Shown here piece after piece: positions 55,715 to 64,000 of a DNA stretch of 64,000 bases; the first letter of the stretch is position 1, and every line of letters starts with the position of its first letter. The stretch spans positions 1 to 64,000 of the forward strand of contig NZ_MPNT01000007.1 of the NCBI RefSeq assembly GCF_001907675.1, given 5' to 3'. Under the pieces are notes generated by a model. It saw only the letters and a program-made list of their open reading frames with translations, made no database searches and was not told the origin of the DNA. A program made the translations under genes and the position numbers. This DNA is from Mycobacterium paraffinicum (lineage in GTDB: Bacteria; Actinomycetota; Actinomycetes; Mycobacteriales; Mycobacteriaceae).

Positions 55715-56116
55715 TCAGGCCCGGGTGCGGCGGCCGACGTCGCGAATCACCAGCGACAGCAGCCAGCTCACGATGGACAACACGATCGCCGCCCAGATCG
55801 CCGTCCACCAGAAGTGATCGATCTGCAGACCCCAGTGCGTGGTGTGTTCGGTGATCCGGGCGGTCAGCCACAACATCAGCGCGTTGACGACGACGTGGAA
55901 CAGCCCGAGCGTGAGGATGTAGAGCGGGATCGACAGAATCTGGACGATCGGCTTGATGAACGCGTTGACCAAGCCGAAGATGACGGCGACGACGAAGATG
56001 ATGCCTACCCGCTCCAGTTTGGTGTCGCCGCCGACGAAGGTGATCCCGTGCACGAACTTGGTAACCAGCCATAGCGCGAAACCGGTCAGCGCGGCGCGCA
56101 GCAGAAAGGGGCCCAT
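55715..56116 (-). CDS. Phage-holin-family (PF04020) membrane protein (Rv1903-like)
   Basis: A 133-residue integral membrane protein with four hydrophobic segments (about residues 5-30, 38-60, 61-85, 100-125) and motifs VTKFVHGITFVGGD and GLVNAFIKPIVQILSIPLYILTLGLFHVVVNALMLWL. Despite the family name, no lysis role is implied. GGAGG at 56126-56130 (complement) fits ATG 56116 better than GTG 56122. Converges with aao by 4 bp. Confidence 0.9.
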   Translation of the reverse strand: MGPFLLRAALTGFALWLVTKFVHGITFVGGDTKLERVGIIFVVAVIFGLVNAFIKPIVQILSIPLYILTLGLFHVVVNALMLWLTARITEHTTHWGLQIDHFWWTAIWAAIVLSIVSWLLSLVIRDVGRRTRA

Positions 56117-56247
56117 GCTCACGATCCTCCCACCACCGGTGCGCTAAGGGCAGCCTTTTCCGCTCACCGCCGGACGCTAGCTAAGCGTCGCCGCGCCGCC
56201 CCTCAGCCAACGACCGAGACCGGCTGCCAATCATCAACCCCGAGAAC

Positions 56248-57315
56248 CTAATTCAGGTTGTAGAAGCGCTGCGCGTTCAACCCACCGATCTTCTCGCGGG
56301 CCTCTTCGCTGATATCCGGACGCGTCCGCAGGTGCTTGGTGCTTTCCGGCCATTCGCCGTCCCAGTGCGGGTAGTCGCTGGCGAACATGATGAAGTCGGC
56401 GCCGAGCACGTCGATCACCCCGGGCAGGATGGGTTCCTCCGGCTCGCACGTCACCCAGATGTTGCCCGCCGCCAGGTATTCGTGCGGGTCGCGGCGCCAG
56501 CCGCGTTCGACCCAATCGCCCCGCTTCTCGTAGTGCTCGTGCAGGCGATCCATGAAGAACGGGACCCAGCCCGCGCCCGCCTCGAGGAAGGCGACGCGCA
56601 ACCGCGGGTGGCGCTCGAAGACGCCGCCGGACACCAACGCCGTCATCGCCGTCATCTGGTCGAACGGGAAACTGATGCAGTGCACCTGAATGTAGTTGGT
56701 GAAGCGGTCCACGCCGATCTTCGGCAGGTGAATGCCCGGGGCGCCGTGGATGCCCAACGGCATCTCCAGGTCGACCGCTGCGGCGTAAAAGGGGTCGAGG
56801 TCGGGGTGGTCGAGGTTACGCGTCTTGAGCGCCGGCGGGACCAGGGTAGCCACCAGCCCAAGCTCTTTCGCTTCGGTCATGACGTCGATCGCCGCCTGGC
56901 CGTGCTCGATCGGGGTGACGGCGACGCCCCGTAACCGTCCATCCGACGGGGCGCAGTAATCCGCGATCCACTGGTTGTACAGCCGGGCGAACCCGGCGGC
57001 GAACTCCGGATCCTCGAGGGTAGGCGCACACAGGCCCAGGCTCGGATACAACACCATCGTGTCGATGTGGTCGCGGTCGGCGTCGCCCAGCACGCCCTCG
57101 GTCGATCGACAGTTGATGTCGGGCGCCTTGCTGATGCCGTGCTCCGGTGGACACCCCGCACCCGGGCCCTGGTCCTCCGGATAGTTGCGGCCTTCGAACG
57201 TCAACCGCATCCGCCCGTCGGTGCTGGGCTTGACGTACTGCGGCCAGCGTTTGATCGCTTCGATTGCCAGCGAGGGATTCTCGGCGACGTGACCATCGGC
57301 GTCGATGATGCGCAT
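56248..57315 (-). CDS. Amidohydrolase family protein (ACMSD-type)
   Basis: Metal-dependent amidohydrolase/decarboxylase of 355 aa. Metal site motif DADGHVAENPS (D-x-D-x-H, close to the DxH of ACMSD), IGIHGAPGIHLPK-type middle His, and FASDYPHWDGEWP with the catalytic Asp. Members decarboxylate or hydrolyse aromatic-derived acids. ATG 57315 (MRIIDADGH) is the family start. It is divergent from the MFS transporter, suggesting that transport and catabolism of a common acid could be linked, but that is inference. Confidence 0.92.
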   Translation of the reverse strand: MRIIDADGHVAENPSLAIEAIKRWPQYVKPSTDGRMRLTFEGRNYPEDQGPGAGCPPEHGISKAPDINCRSTEGVLGDADRDHIDTMVLYPSLGLCAPTLEDPEFAAGFARLYNQWIADYCAPSDGRLRGVAVTPIEHGQAAIDVMTEAKELGLVATLVPPALKTRNLDHPDLDPFYAAAVDLEMPLGIHGAPGIHLPKIGVDRFTNYIQVHCISFPFDQMTAMTALVSGGVFERHPRLRVAFLEAGAGWVPFFMDRLHEHYEKRGDWVERGWRRDPHEYLAAGNIWVTCEPEEPILPGVIDVLGADFIMFASDYPHWDGEWPESTKHLRTRPDISEEAREKIGGLNAQRFYNLN

Positions 57316-57456
57316 GTATCCGGAACTTACTCTCGCGAATTGCGTGTTGAAACGGCTCACGCGAACTCTTTCGGACAGCCCCCGCGGACGACTCCGATCG
57401 ACATAGCGCACGCGCGCGGGCAGAAGGGCTCGCCTTCGCGCGCCCGGTAGGCCACG

Positions 57457-58740
57457 ATGCTGAACGTGAGAACACAAAGTCCTCGAAACAAGCTGACCGC
57501 CGATCAGCGGAACTCGTTCATCGCGGCCTTGCTGGGCTGGACGATGGACGCCTTCGACTATTTCATCGTCGTGCTGGTCTACGCCGACATCGCCAAGACC
57601 TTCCACCACAGCAAGGCTGAGGTCGCGTTCGTCACCACCGCAACGCTGATCATGCGTCCCGTCGGCGCGCTGTTGTTCGGGCTGTGGGCCGACCGCGTCG
57701 GGCGCCGGCTCCCACTGATGGTCGACGTGATGTTCTACTCCGTGGTGGGCTTCCTGTGTGCGTTCGCGCCCAACTTCACCGTGCTGGTGATCCTGCGCCT
57801 GCTGTACGGCATCGGCATGGGCGGTGAGTGGGGACTGGGCGCCGCGCTGGCGATGGAAAAGGTTCCCGTCGAGCGACGTGGCTTCTTCTCGGGGTTGCTG
57901 CAGGAGGGCTACGCGTTCGGCTACCTGTTGGCGAGCGTCGCCTCGCTGGTGGTGATGAACTGGCTCGGGTTGTCGTGGCGGTGGCTCTTCGCGCTGAGCA
58001 TCGTTCCCGCGCTGGTCAGCCTGATCATCCGCTATCGGGTGGAGGAGTCCGAGGTGTGGGAAGCCGCGCAGGACCAGATGAAACTGACCAGCACCAGGAT
58101 CCGCGACGTGCTGCGCGACGGCGCGATCATCCGCCGGTTCTTCTACCTTGTGCTGCTGATGACGGCCTTCAACTGGATGAGCCACGGAACCCAGGACGTC
58201 TACCCGACCTTCCTGACGTCGACGGCCAACCACGGCGCCGCCCTGTCCAGCGCGACCGTGAAGTGGATCGTCATCGTCTACAACGTGGGCGCCATCATCG
58301 GCGGGCTCGTCTTCGGCACGCTGTCACAGCGGTTCAGCCGCCGCTACACCATCATCTTCTGCGCCATGCTTGGCCTGCCGATCGTGCCGCTGTTCGCCTA
58401 CTCGCGAACCGCGGCGATGCTGTGTCTCGGTTCCTTCCTGATGCAGCTGTTCGTGCAGGGCGCGTGGGGCGTGATTCCCGCGCACCTGACCGAGATGTCG
58501 CCGGACGCCATCCGCGGCCTCTACCCGGGCGTCACCTATCAGTTGGGAAACCTGTTGGCGGCGTTCAACCTACCGATTCAGGAGCGCCTGGCCGAGTCGC
58601 ACGGGTACCCGTTCGCCCTGGCGGCGACGATCGTGCCGGTGCTGATCGCGGTGGCATTCCTGACGCTGATCGGCAAGGATGCCACGGGCATTCGCTTCGG
58701 AACTGCCGAAAGCGCTTTCCTGCCAACCGAAGTGACGTGA
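57457..58740 (+). CDS. nanT: MFS transporter (NanT-type, Rv1902c-like)
   Basis: A 427-aa major-facilitator protein with 12 predicted helices, resembling sialic-acid/aromatic-acid proton symporters. N-terminal [21 protein letters not shown] carries the acid-rich TM1 of the aromatic acid/NanT type; loop 2-3 signature [12 protein letters not shown] is present, as is [13 protein letters not shown]. In M. tuberculosis the matching gene (Rv1902c) is named nanT, but the true substrate is not settled. ATG 57457. cinA lies downstream on the opposite strand. Confidence 0.93.
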   Translation: MLNVRTQSPRNKLTADQRNSFIAALLGWTMDAFDYFIVVLVYADIAKTFHHSKAEVAFVTTATLIMRPVGALLFGLWADRVGRRLPLMVDVMFYSVVGFLCAFAPNFTVLVILRLLYGIGMGGEWGLGAALAMEKVPVERRGFFSGLLQEGYAFGYLLASVASLVVMNWLGLSWRWLFALSIVPALVSLIIRYRVEESEVWEAAQDQMKLTSTRIRDVLRDGAIIRRFFYLVLLMTAFNWMSHGTQDVYPTFLTSTANHGAALSSATVKWIVIVYNVGAIIGGLVFGTLSQRFSRRYTIIFCAMLGLPIVPLFAYSRTAAMLCLGSFLMQLFVQGAWGVIPAHLTEMSPDAIRGLYPGVTYQLGNLLAAFNLPIQERLAESHGYPFALAATIVPVLIAVAFLTLIGKDATGIRFGTAESAFLPTEVT

Positions 58741-58842
58741 TTCACGGCTTCGGTACGTCGAGATTGCCGAGTGCAGCGAGATTGCCGTGAAGGCTGTGAT
58801 TGGACGTCGATCGCGACCATCGCGGCGATCTCGAAATCGCTC

Positions 58843-60117
58843 CTAGTCGGCGGCGCTGAGCAGGCGCAGCAGCAGGTGCATCGCCACGGTCGTGGAGCGC
58901 TCCCGGATGTCCGAGCGGTTCCCCGGCAGCCGCAACGTGCGGGTGTCCTTGCGGCCGTCGGCAAGGGCAACGCTGAAACAGACCGTCCCGACGGGTTTTT
59001 CGGGTGTACCTCCGCCAGGGCCGGCGATGCCGGTGATCGCGACGGCGGTGTCGGCGCCGAAGCGGCGGATGGCGCCGGCCGCCATCGCCTCGGCCACCGG
59101 CTCGGACACCGCCCCGCGCGCCTCGATCAGCGCCGGGTCGACGCCGAGCAGCTCCGCTTTGGCCTCGTTGGAGTAGGACACGACCCCGCCGGCGACGTAG
59201 TCCGACGATCCCGGCCGGTCGGTCAGCCGCGCGGCCAGCAACCCGGCGGTGCAGGATTCGGCCGTTGCGATCCGGCGGCCGGCCAGCGCCCGGGCCACCA
59301 AATCGTCGACCGTGGAACCGTCTTCGGAGAAGAGCTGCTGGGAATGCCGGTCGCGCACCAGCTGCATGAGTTTCGCGTAGCTGGCCGCGGCGTCCGGCTC
59401 GTAGCGCGTGACCATCTCGACCTCGCCCCGCCGCAGGCAGGTGGTGATCTCGAGCGACTCGAAGCCCGGCACCGACGTCTCGGCCTCGCGCAGCGTCTCG
59501 GCCAGGCCCGATTCGGGCAGCCCGAACATTCGCGCGGTGTCCTGCCGGTAGAGCGTTCGGCCGGCGATCGCCTGCTGCGCCGCGGGTGTCTCGATGGCCC
59601 GGCCCCACATCGGCTGCAGCTCGCGCGGCGGCCCGGGAAGCACGATCACCGTCGGCTTGCCGGGGACGACCACACCGGGCGCGGTGCCCACCGGGTCGAG
59701 CACCTGCGCCCCGGCGGGAATCATCGCCTGCTTGCGGTTGGCGGCGCGCACCGCGTCGAAGTCGACGCCCTCGAAGCGGGCCATCAGCTTCTTGAGGATG
59801 TTCGCGATCTTGTTCTCGGTCTCGTCGTCCAGGATCAAATCGCGCCCGCAGAACCGCGCCACCACCTCGACCGTCATGTCGTCGGCCGTCGGCCCCAGGC
59901 CGCCGCTGGTGACGATCAGGTCCATGCCCTGGTCCGCCATGAAGCGCAGCTGCGCCTCGATGTCGGCGGGACGGTCGCCGCAGATCGTGATGTGCGCCAG
60001 CTCGACACCCAGCTCCAGGAGGCGATCCGCGATCCAGGGGCCGTTCGCATCTTGGACGCGTCCGGTAAGGACTTCGGTTCCGGTGACGACGATGCCTGCA
60101 CGTGCGCTCACCGCCAT
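58843..60117 (-). CDS. cinA: CinA-family protein (competence/damage-inducible; NMN deamidase-like)
   Basis: A 424-aa two-domain protein: N-terminal MoCF-like domain ([29 protein letters not shown], then [14 protein letters not shown]) with COG1058-type pyrophosphatase activity, and C-terminal CinA/PncC domain ([34 protein letters not shown]) with NMN deamidase activity. Similar to M. tuberculosis Rv1901. In mycobacteria it has been linked to NAD recycling and to isoniazid-NAD breakdown. ATG 60117 gives MAVSARAG as in the M. tuberculosis protein. Confidence 0.95.
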   Translation of the reverse strand: MAVSARAGIVVTGTEVLTGRVQDANGPWIADRLLELGVELAHITICGDRPADIEAQLRFMADQGMDLIVTSGGLGPTADDMTVEVVARFCGRDLILDDETENKIANILKKLMARFEGVDFDAVRAANRKQAMIPAGAQVLDPVGTAPGVVVPGKPTVIVLPGPPRELQPMWGRAIETPAAQQAIAGRTLYRQDTARMFGLPESGLAETLREAETSVPGFESLEITTCLRRGEVEMVTRYEPDAAASYAKLMQLVRDRHSQQLFSEDGSTVDDLVARALAGRRIATAESCTAGLLAARLTDRPGSSDYVAGGVVSYSNEAKAELLGVDPALIEARGAVSEPVAEAMAAGAIRRFGADTAVAITGIAGPGGGTPEKPVGTVCFSVALADGRKDTRTLRLPGNRSDIRERSTTVAMHLLLRLLSAAD

Positions 60118-60226
60118 GAGCCTACGCACCAGCCGAACCCGATCAGGGCCGGCTCCTGGCGCGTTGTACGCGGGGCGCGGTTCACGGCGATGCGGCCGAG
60201 CGCGCGTTCCGGGAAGGCGTTCGGGG

Positions 60227-60532
60227 CTAGCCGCCTTCGAGGTAACGCTCGACGGTGGCGACCTTCTGCGTCATCGCGTCGCTGACCCCGGCCCGCCAGT
60301 CCGCCTTGATCACCGTGCTGACCCGGGGCGCGCGGGCGGCGACCGCCTCCACCGCGCGCTGCACGACCGCCATCACCTCTTCCCAGGTTTCGCCCTCGAT
60401 GACGGTGAACATCGAATCCGTCTGGTTGGGCAGGCCGGAATCACGGACCACCCGAACCGCCTCGGCGACGATCTCGCCGACGCCCTCACCCACCCCCATC
60501 GGGGTGACGGAGAACGCGACGAGCACAGACAC
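60227..60532 (-). CDS. MTH1187/YkoF-type thiamine-binding protein (Rv1898-like)
   Basis: A 101-residue protein with the MTH1187/YKOF fold: [33 protein letters not shown], then [25 protein letters not shown] and [13 protein letters not shown]. Such proteins bind thiamine or similar ligands as tetramers. GTG 60532 is preceded by TAGGCT and 8 nt (leaderless pattern). It is divergent from dtd across 51 bp, as Rv1898 is from Rv1897c. Confidence 0.92.
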   Translation of the reverse strand: MSVLVAFSVTPMGVGEGVGEIVAEAVRVVRDSGLPNQTDSMFTVIEGETWEEVMAVVQRAVEAVAARAPRVSTVIKADWRAGVSDAMTQKVATVERYLEGG

Positions 60533-60583
60533 CCAACGAGCCTACCCAAGCTGTTCGCGGCCGGCCTGGCAGCATCAAAGCCC

Positions 60584-61015
60584 ATGCGTGTTCTGGTGCA
60601 GCGGGTGACGTCGGCGGCGGTGTCGGTCGACGGAGACGTGGTGGGGGCCATCCGGCCGGAGGGTCAGGGCTTGCTGGCCTTCGTGGGTGTCACCCACGGC
60701 GACGACCTCGATAAGGCTCGGCGGCTCGCCGAAAAGCTCTGGTATTTGCGGATTCTCGATGACGAACGGTCGGCCGCCGACGTCAAGGCGCCCATCCTGG
60801 TCGTCAGCCAGTTCACCCTGTACGCCGACACCGCCAAAGGTCGACGCCCGTCGTGGAACGCGGCCGCGCCGGGCGCGGTCGCCGAGCCGATGGTCGCGGC
60901 GTTCGCCGAGGCGCTGCGGCGGCTGGGCGCCGAGGTCCAGACCGGGGTGTTCGGCGCGAACATGCAGGTCGACCTGGTCAACGACGGTCCCGTCACGGTG
61001 CTCCTCGAACTGTGA
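60584..61015 (+). CDS. dtd: D-aminoacyl-tRNA deacylase
   Basis: Removes D-amino acids from mischarged tRNA. Family motifs: [21 protein letters not shown] at the N-terminus, [19 protein letters not shown] (SQFTLY motif) and [11 protein letters not shown] with the GPVT motif at the C-terminus. 143 aa, standard length. ATG 60584. Matches M. tuberculosis Rv1897c between Rv1898 and Rv1896c homologues. Confidence 0.97.
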   Translation: MRVLVQRVTSAAVSVDGDVVGAIRPEGQGLLAFVGVTHGDDLDKARRLAEKLWYLRILDDERSAADVKAPILVVSQFTLYADTAKGRRPSWNAAAPGAVAEPMVAAFAEALRRLGAEVQTGVFGANMQVDLVNDGPVTVLLEL

Positions 61016-61075
61016 ACCGACGGGTAGGTTGGAGACGTCGCTTGCCGTGGCCGATCGTTGATGGGAGGGGCGATG

Positions 61076-61987
61076 ATGAGCCCGACGCCTGAGTTTGGGT
61101 CGCTCCGTTCCGACGACGACGATTGGGACATCGTCAGCAGCGTGGGTTACACCGCGTTGCTGGTTGCGGGATGGCGCGCGCTACACGCGCAGAGCCCGCG
61201 GCCGCTGGTCCGCGACGACTACGCCAAGGTTTTCATCGAAGCGTCGCGAGACCCGTATCTGGCGGCCAAGCTCGCGAACCCGGGGACCTCCGAAGACGAA
61301 ATGGCCTTTCCGCGCCTCTACGGCGTGCAGACGCGGTTTTTCGATGACTTCTTCGTCGAGGCGGGCGCCGCCGGCATTCGCCAGGCGGTGATCGTCGCCG
61401 CCGGGTTGGACTCCCGCGCATACCGGCTCGAATGGGTCCAGGGCACAAGGATTTTCGAGGTCGACCTGCCGAAGGTGCTGGAATTCAAGGCGCATGTGCT
61501 CGCCCAGCACGGCGCCAAACCCAAGGCGCCCCGGGTCGAGGTCGCGGCCGACCTGCGCGCCGACTGGTCCAGAGCTCTGGAGGACGCCGGCTTCGACGTG
61601 GAGCGGCCCAGCGCCTGGTCTGTGGAGGGAGTGCTGCCCTACCTGAGCGACGAGGCCCAGAACACCCTCCTCACCCGCATCAGCGGGCTCAGTGCGCCCG
61701 GCAGCCGAATCGCCATCGGCGCGCTCGGTTCTCGCCTGGACCACGACCGACTAGAGGCTCTGGAGACGGCCCATCCCGGCGTCAACCTGTCCGGCGACGT
61801 CGACTTCTCCGCCCTGACCTACGAGCCACAGACGGACCCCGCGGAACGGCTGGCCGCCCATGGTTGGTCGGTCGAGCCCGTCCGTAACACGCTCGACCTC
61901 CAGGCCCGTTACGGGATGACACCGCCGGACGTCGACGTCAAGATCGACAGTTTCATGCGGTCCCAATACGTAACGGCGACACGCTAG
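61076..61987 (+). CDS. LCM-type SAM-dependent methyltransferase (Rv1896c-like)
   Basis: Second member in this window of the mycobacterial putative-methyltransferase family (PF04072). [26 protein letters not shown] at the N-terminus, [17 protein letters not shown] (motif I with LDSRAYR), [20 protein letters not shown]. 303 aa, equal to Rv1896c. ATG 61076 is chosen because GGGAGGGG (61063-61070) gives a better spacing than ATG 61073. Substrate unknown. Confidence 0.92.
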   Translation: MSPTPEFGSLRSDDDDWDIVSSVGYTALLVAGWRALHAQSPRPLVRDDYAKVFIEASRDPYLAAKLANPGTSEDEMAFPRLYGVQTRFFDDFFVEAGAAGIRQAVIVAAGLDSRAYRLEWVQGTRIFEVDLPKVLEFKAHVLAQHGAKPKAPRVEVAADLRADWSRALEDAGFDVERPSAWSVEGVLPYLSDEAQNTLLTRISGLSAPGSRIAIGALGSRLDHDRLEALETAHPGVNLSGDVDFSALTYEPQTDPAERLAAHGWSVEPVRNTLDLQARYGMTPPDVDVKIDSFMRSQYVTATR

Positions 61988-61991
61988 CCGG

Positions 61992-63017
61992 CTAGGGCGT
62001 CAGCAGGATCTTCACGTCGTCGCCCGACCGCGACGCGGCGGTGGCGTAGCCCTTCGCCGCGTCCTCCAACGGCAGGGTGGTCGTGAAGATGCCGTCGACG
62101 TCCAGTCGCCCGGACTGCAGCAGCGGGATCAATTCGGGCCAGGTGCGCTGCACGGGGGCGGTCGTCATGCGCAGGGTGATGCTGCGGATCAGGCAGCCCA
62201 GGGCGTTGAGCGGAAACGGATTCATGTCGTGCACACCGACAACCGAGACGGTGCCGCCGGGCCGCACCGCGTTGAGCGCGTCCGTCAGCGACGCGTCCGT
62301 GGCGACGGCGTCGATCACCGCGTCCGCTCCCCGGCCTCCGGTGGCGTCGAGAATCGCCCCGACCGCGGGCGCCTTGAGCGGCGTTGCCCCCCACTTGGCG
62401 GCGCGGTCCAGCCGCCCGTCCACCTGGTCGACCGCGAAAACCGTTGCGGCGCCTTGGAACAGCGCGCTGCGCAGCGAACATAGCCCGACCGCGCCCAGGC
62501 CGATGACCGCGACGGTGCCGCCGAACGGAATGTCAGCGCGTTGCGCCGCCGCCCAGCCGGTGGCGAGGTTGTCGGTGAGCAGCAGCGCCTGTTCGGTACT
62601 GATCGCGTCCGGCATCTTGAGCAGCTGGAAGTCGACCGCGGGCACGGCCAGCAGATCGGCCTGCGCCCCACCGAGCATGCCTCCCCCAAAGATCTGGAAG
62701 CCGTTGTGGCACATGACCGGATCGCGCGTGGCGCAGCCCGCGCAGGCGCCGCACCCGGTCACCGACGACACCATGACGAGGTCGCCCACCTCGACGGTAT
62801 GCACTTGCGGTCCCGCCTCGACCACGGTGCCGATCGCTTCATGCCCCAGCGCAATCGGCTCGGGCATCGGGAAATCGGCCTCGTAGAAGTGCAAGTCGGA
62901 TCCACAGATGCCGGCGGCGGTGACCTCGACGATCGCCCCGTCGGGGCCGGGAAGGGCGGGATCGGGCCGGGTGTCGACCCGGATGCTGTGGGGCCCGTCG
63001 ACGACTACCGTACGCAT
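61992..63017 (-). CDS. Zinc-dependent alcohol dehydrogenase (Rv1895-like)
   Basis: MDR alcohol/sorbitol-type dehydrogenase, 341 aa. Catalytic Zn ligands C38 (GICGSDLH), H59-E60 (LGHEAIG); structural Zn Cys at 89, 92, 95 and 103 (GCGACAGCATRDPVMC). Rossmann motif VAVIGLGAVGLCSL. Substrate unknown. ATG 63017 is 10 bp after the stop of the monooxygenase gene, so a monooxygenase/dehydrogenase operon is likely. Converges with the methyltransferase gene, 4 bp apart. Confidence 0.93.
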   Translation of the reverse strand: MRTVVVDGPHSIRVDTRPDPALPGPDGAIVEVTAAGICGSDLHFYEADFPMPEPIALGHEAIGTVVEAGPQVHTVEVGDLVMVSSVTGCGACAGCATRDPVMCHNGFQIFGGGMLGGAQADLLAVPAVDFQLLKMPDAISTEQALLLTDNLATGWAAAQRADIPFGGTVAVIGLGAVGLCSLRSALFQGAATVFAVDQVDGRLDRAAKWGATPLKAPAVGAILDATGGRGADAVIDAVATDASLTDALNAVRPGGTVSVVGVHDMNPFPLNALGCLIRSITLRMTTAPVQRTWPELIPLLQSGRLDVDGIFTTTLPLEDAAKGYATAASRSGDDVKILLTP

Positions 63018-63027
63018 ATTGGCGTGC

Positions 63028-64000
63028 TCACTTCCCTTGCCGCACCACGAATTGAGACCAGTCGGGCTCGCGCACCGCGGCCCAGTACTCGTTGAGCCGC
63101 CACGGACTGACGGTATGGATCTCACCGTCGGCGTTCTTGAAGTAGGAGTGTTTGACCGCGGGGTGCGCCCACACCATCTTCTTGATCTGGGTCTGCGTCC
63201 GCTCGTGCCACGCGGTCGCCGCGTCGGGCTTCGGCTCCAGTGAATGCACACCGGCCTGCGCCAGCCGCGCCAGGCACTGGTCGATGTAACGCATCTGCAG
63301 TTCGGACTGGAAGATCAGGCTGCCTCCGTGGGCGAGGTGGGTACCGGGCCCGTAGATGATGAACAGGTTGGGGAACTTCGGGACGGTGACGCCGAGGTAG
63401 GCGTACGGACGGCTCCCCCACATCTCGCGCAGGTCGACCCCGTCGCGGCCGGTGATCTTCAGCGGCCACAACACGTCGGTGTGCCGGAATCCCGTGGCGT
63501 ACACGATGATATCGGCGTCGTGCGTCTCGCCGTCCTCGGTGACGATGCCGCGCGGGGTGATCCGCCGGATGGGCGTGCGCACCAAATCGACGTTGTCGCG
63601 TTGCAGCGTCTGCAGCCAGCTGCCGTTGTCCTGCAAAGTCCGTTTGCCGCAGGCGGGGTAGTCCGGCATCACCTTGCTCAACAGCTCGTGCCCTTCACCC
63701 ACCTGGCTGGTGATCCATTGGGAGAACATCATCTGGGCGGCGGCGTTGATGTCGCTGACGGCGTGGTCCTGGTCGGCGTAGTCCGGGTCGCTTTCCGCCG
63801 CGTCCAGGCCCTTGTCGGACCCGGGCCAGAGGACCAGGAAGCGGTACCACCGTCCGTAGAACGGCAGGTGGCGCATGGCCCAGCGCATCCCCTCGCCGAC
63901 CTCGTCGTGGTACATCGGGTTGGGGAACATCCACTGCGCGGTCCGCTGAAAGACGGTGAGGTGCCCGACCCGCGGGGCGATGGCGGGGGCGATCTGGAAG
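63028..64000 (-). CDS. Flavin monooxygenase (Baeyer-Villiger type), 5' end outside window
   Basis: C-terminal ~324 residues of a BVMO/FMO-like enzyme. The frame enters at the right edge as FQIAPAIAPRVGHLTVFQRTAQWMFPN, the segment after the NADPH-binding motif, and includes DADIIVYATGFRHTDVLWPLKITG (the D-x-x-x-x-ATGF signature) and FPNLFIIYGPGTHLAHGGS. The N-terminal FAD GxGxxG and the FxGxxxHxxxWP fingerprint lie beyond 64000, so the class cannot be confirmed. Likely oxidises cyclic or linear ketones and is co-transcribed with the alcohol dehydrogenase. Confidence 0.9.
   Translation of the reverse strand, partial: FQIAPAIAPRVGHLTVFQRTAQWMFPNPMYHDEVGEGMRWAMRHLPFYGRWYRFLVLWPGSDKGLDAAESDPDYADQDHAVSDINAAAQMMFSQWITSQVGEGHELLSKVMPDYPACGKRTLQDNGSWLQTLQRDNVDLVRTPIRRITPRGIVTEDGETHDADIIVYATGFRHTDVLWPLKITGRDGVDLREMWGSRPYAYLGVTVPKFPNLFIIYGPGTHLAHGGSLIFQSELQMRYIDQCLARLAQAGVHSLEPKPDAATAWHERTQTQIKKMVWAHPAVKHSYFKNADGEIHTVSPWRLNEYWAAVREPDWSQFVVRQGK

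Noticed and set aside
55715..56116. Prophage signal from the holin-family protein
   Set aside because: PF04020 proteins are common chromosomal membrane proteins, and no other phage genes are nearby.

Overview
The window is about 64 kb of GC-rich chromosomal DNA from a mycobacterium, most likely a slow-growing non-tuberculous species near the Mycobacterium avium complex. The support is a PPE gene, furA-katG with the long N-terminus seen in M. avium-type KatG, a full-length isocitrate lyase 2 gene, a Cut2-type cutinase, several TAT or lipoprotein exports, and many GTG or leaderless starts. I saw no insertion sequence, prophage, CRISPR array, tRNA or rRNA. The first ~137 bases are not genomic: they are degraded Illumina/Nextera adapter sequence, so the window starts at a contig end inside the PPE gene. 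The other end cuts a Baeyer-Villiger-type monooxygenase.

Layout. 0.1-5.3 kb: truncated PPE gene, a leaderless UGT-type glycosyltransferase, a methyltransferase and a FAD/Rieske oxidoreductase. 5.3-10.4 kb: a charged coiled-coil protein, an L,D-transpeptidase, then furA-katG with an autoregulatory-type promoter and a strong terminator. 10.5-12.1 kb: a phosphodiesterase and a TAT-exported DUF1906 protein. 12.4-16.3 kb: a glycosyltransferase, a methyltransferase, an (alpha/alpha)-toroid protein and a convergent TylF/CmcI-type methyltransferase. This set matches the methylmannose polysaccharide (MMP) cluster (ManT, MeT2, MmpH, MeT1) described in non-tuberculous mycobacteria. 16.4-28.2 kb: Cut2-like cutinase, GH16 glucanase, an aldehyde dehydrogenase behind a large palindrome, an AraC/glyoxalase pair, an acyl-CoA dehydrogenase-like flavoprotein, a nitronate monooxygenase and a DUF4333 lipoprotein.

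28.3-63 kb reads, largely in reverse order, like M. tuberculosis Rv1932 down to Rv1895. In window order these are tpx, Rv1931c (AraC/GATase), Rv1930c (DJ-1/PfpI), Rv1928c (SDR), Rv1927, lipD, fadD31, Rv1922, Rv1919c, aceA (Rv1915/1916, unsplit here), Rv1914c, Rv1913, fadB5, a LppC-like PEBP lipoprotein, Rv1906c, aao, Rv1903, nanT, cinA, Rv1898, dtd, Rv1896c and Rv1895. These assignments come from my memory of protein sequence and gene order, not from a search. Accessory blocks interrupt the backbone: 38.4-41 kb (Gln-rich and Gly-rich exported proteins, an LLM flavoprotein) and 47.4-54 kb (FAD oxidase with divergent TetR, LysR with divergent tautomerase and nitronate monooxygenase, an AhpD-like/nitroreductase/SRPBCC operon, and a gene remnant). 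furA-katG is not at its M. tuberculosis position beside Rv1906c-Rv1910c but about 39 kb away.

Functional themes are peroxide defence (furA, katG, tpx), glyoxylate metabolism (aceA), lipid and xenobiotic oxidation (many flavoproteins and dehydrogenases), envelope and polysaccharide metabolism (PPE, Ldt, MMP cluster, FAAL, cutinase), and small local regulators with visible palindromic operators.
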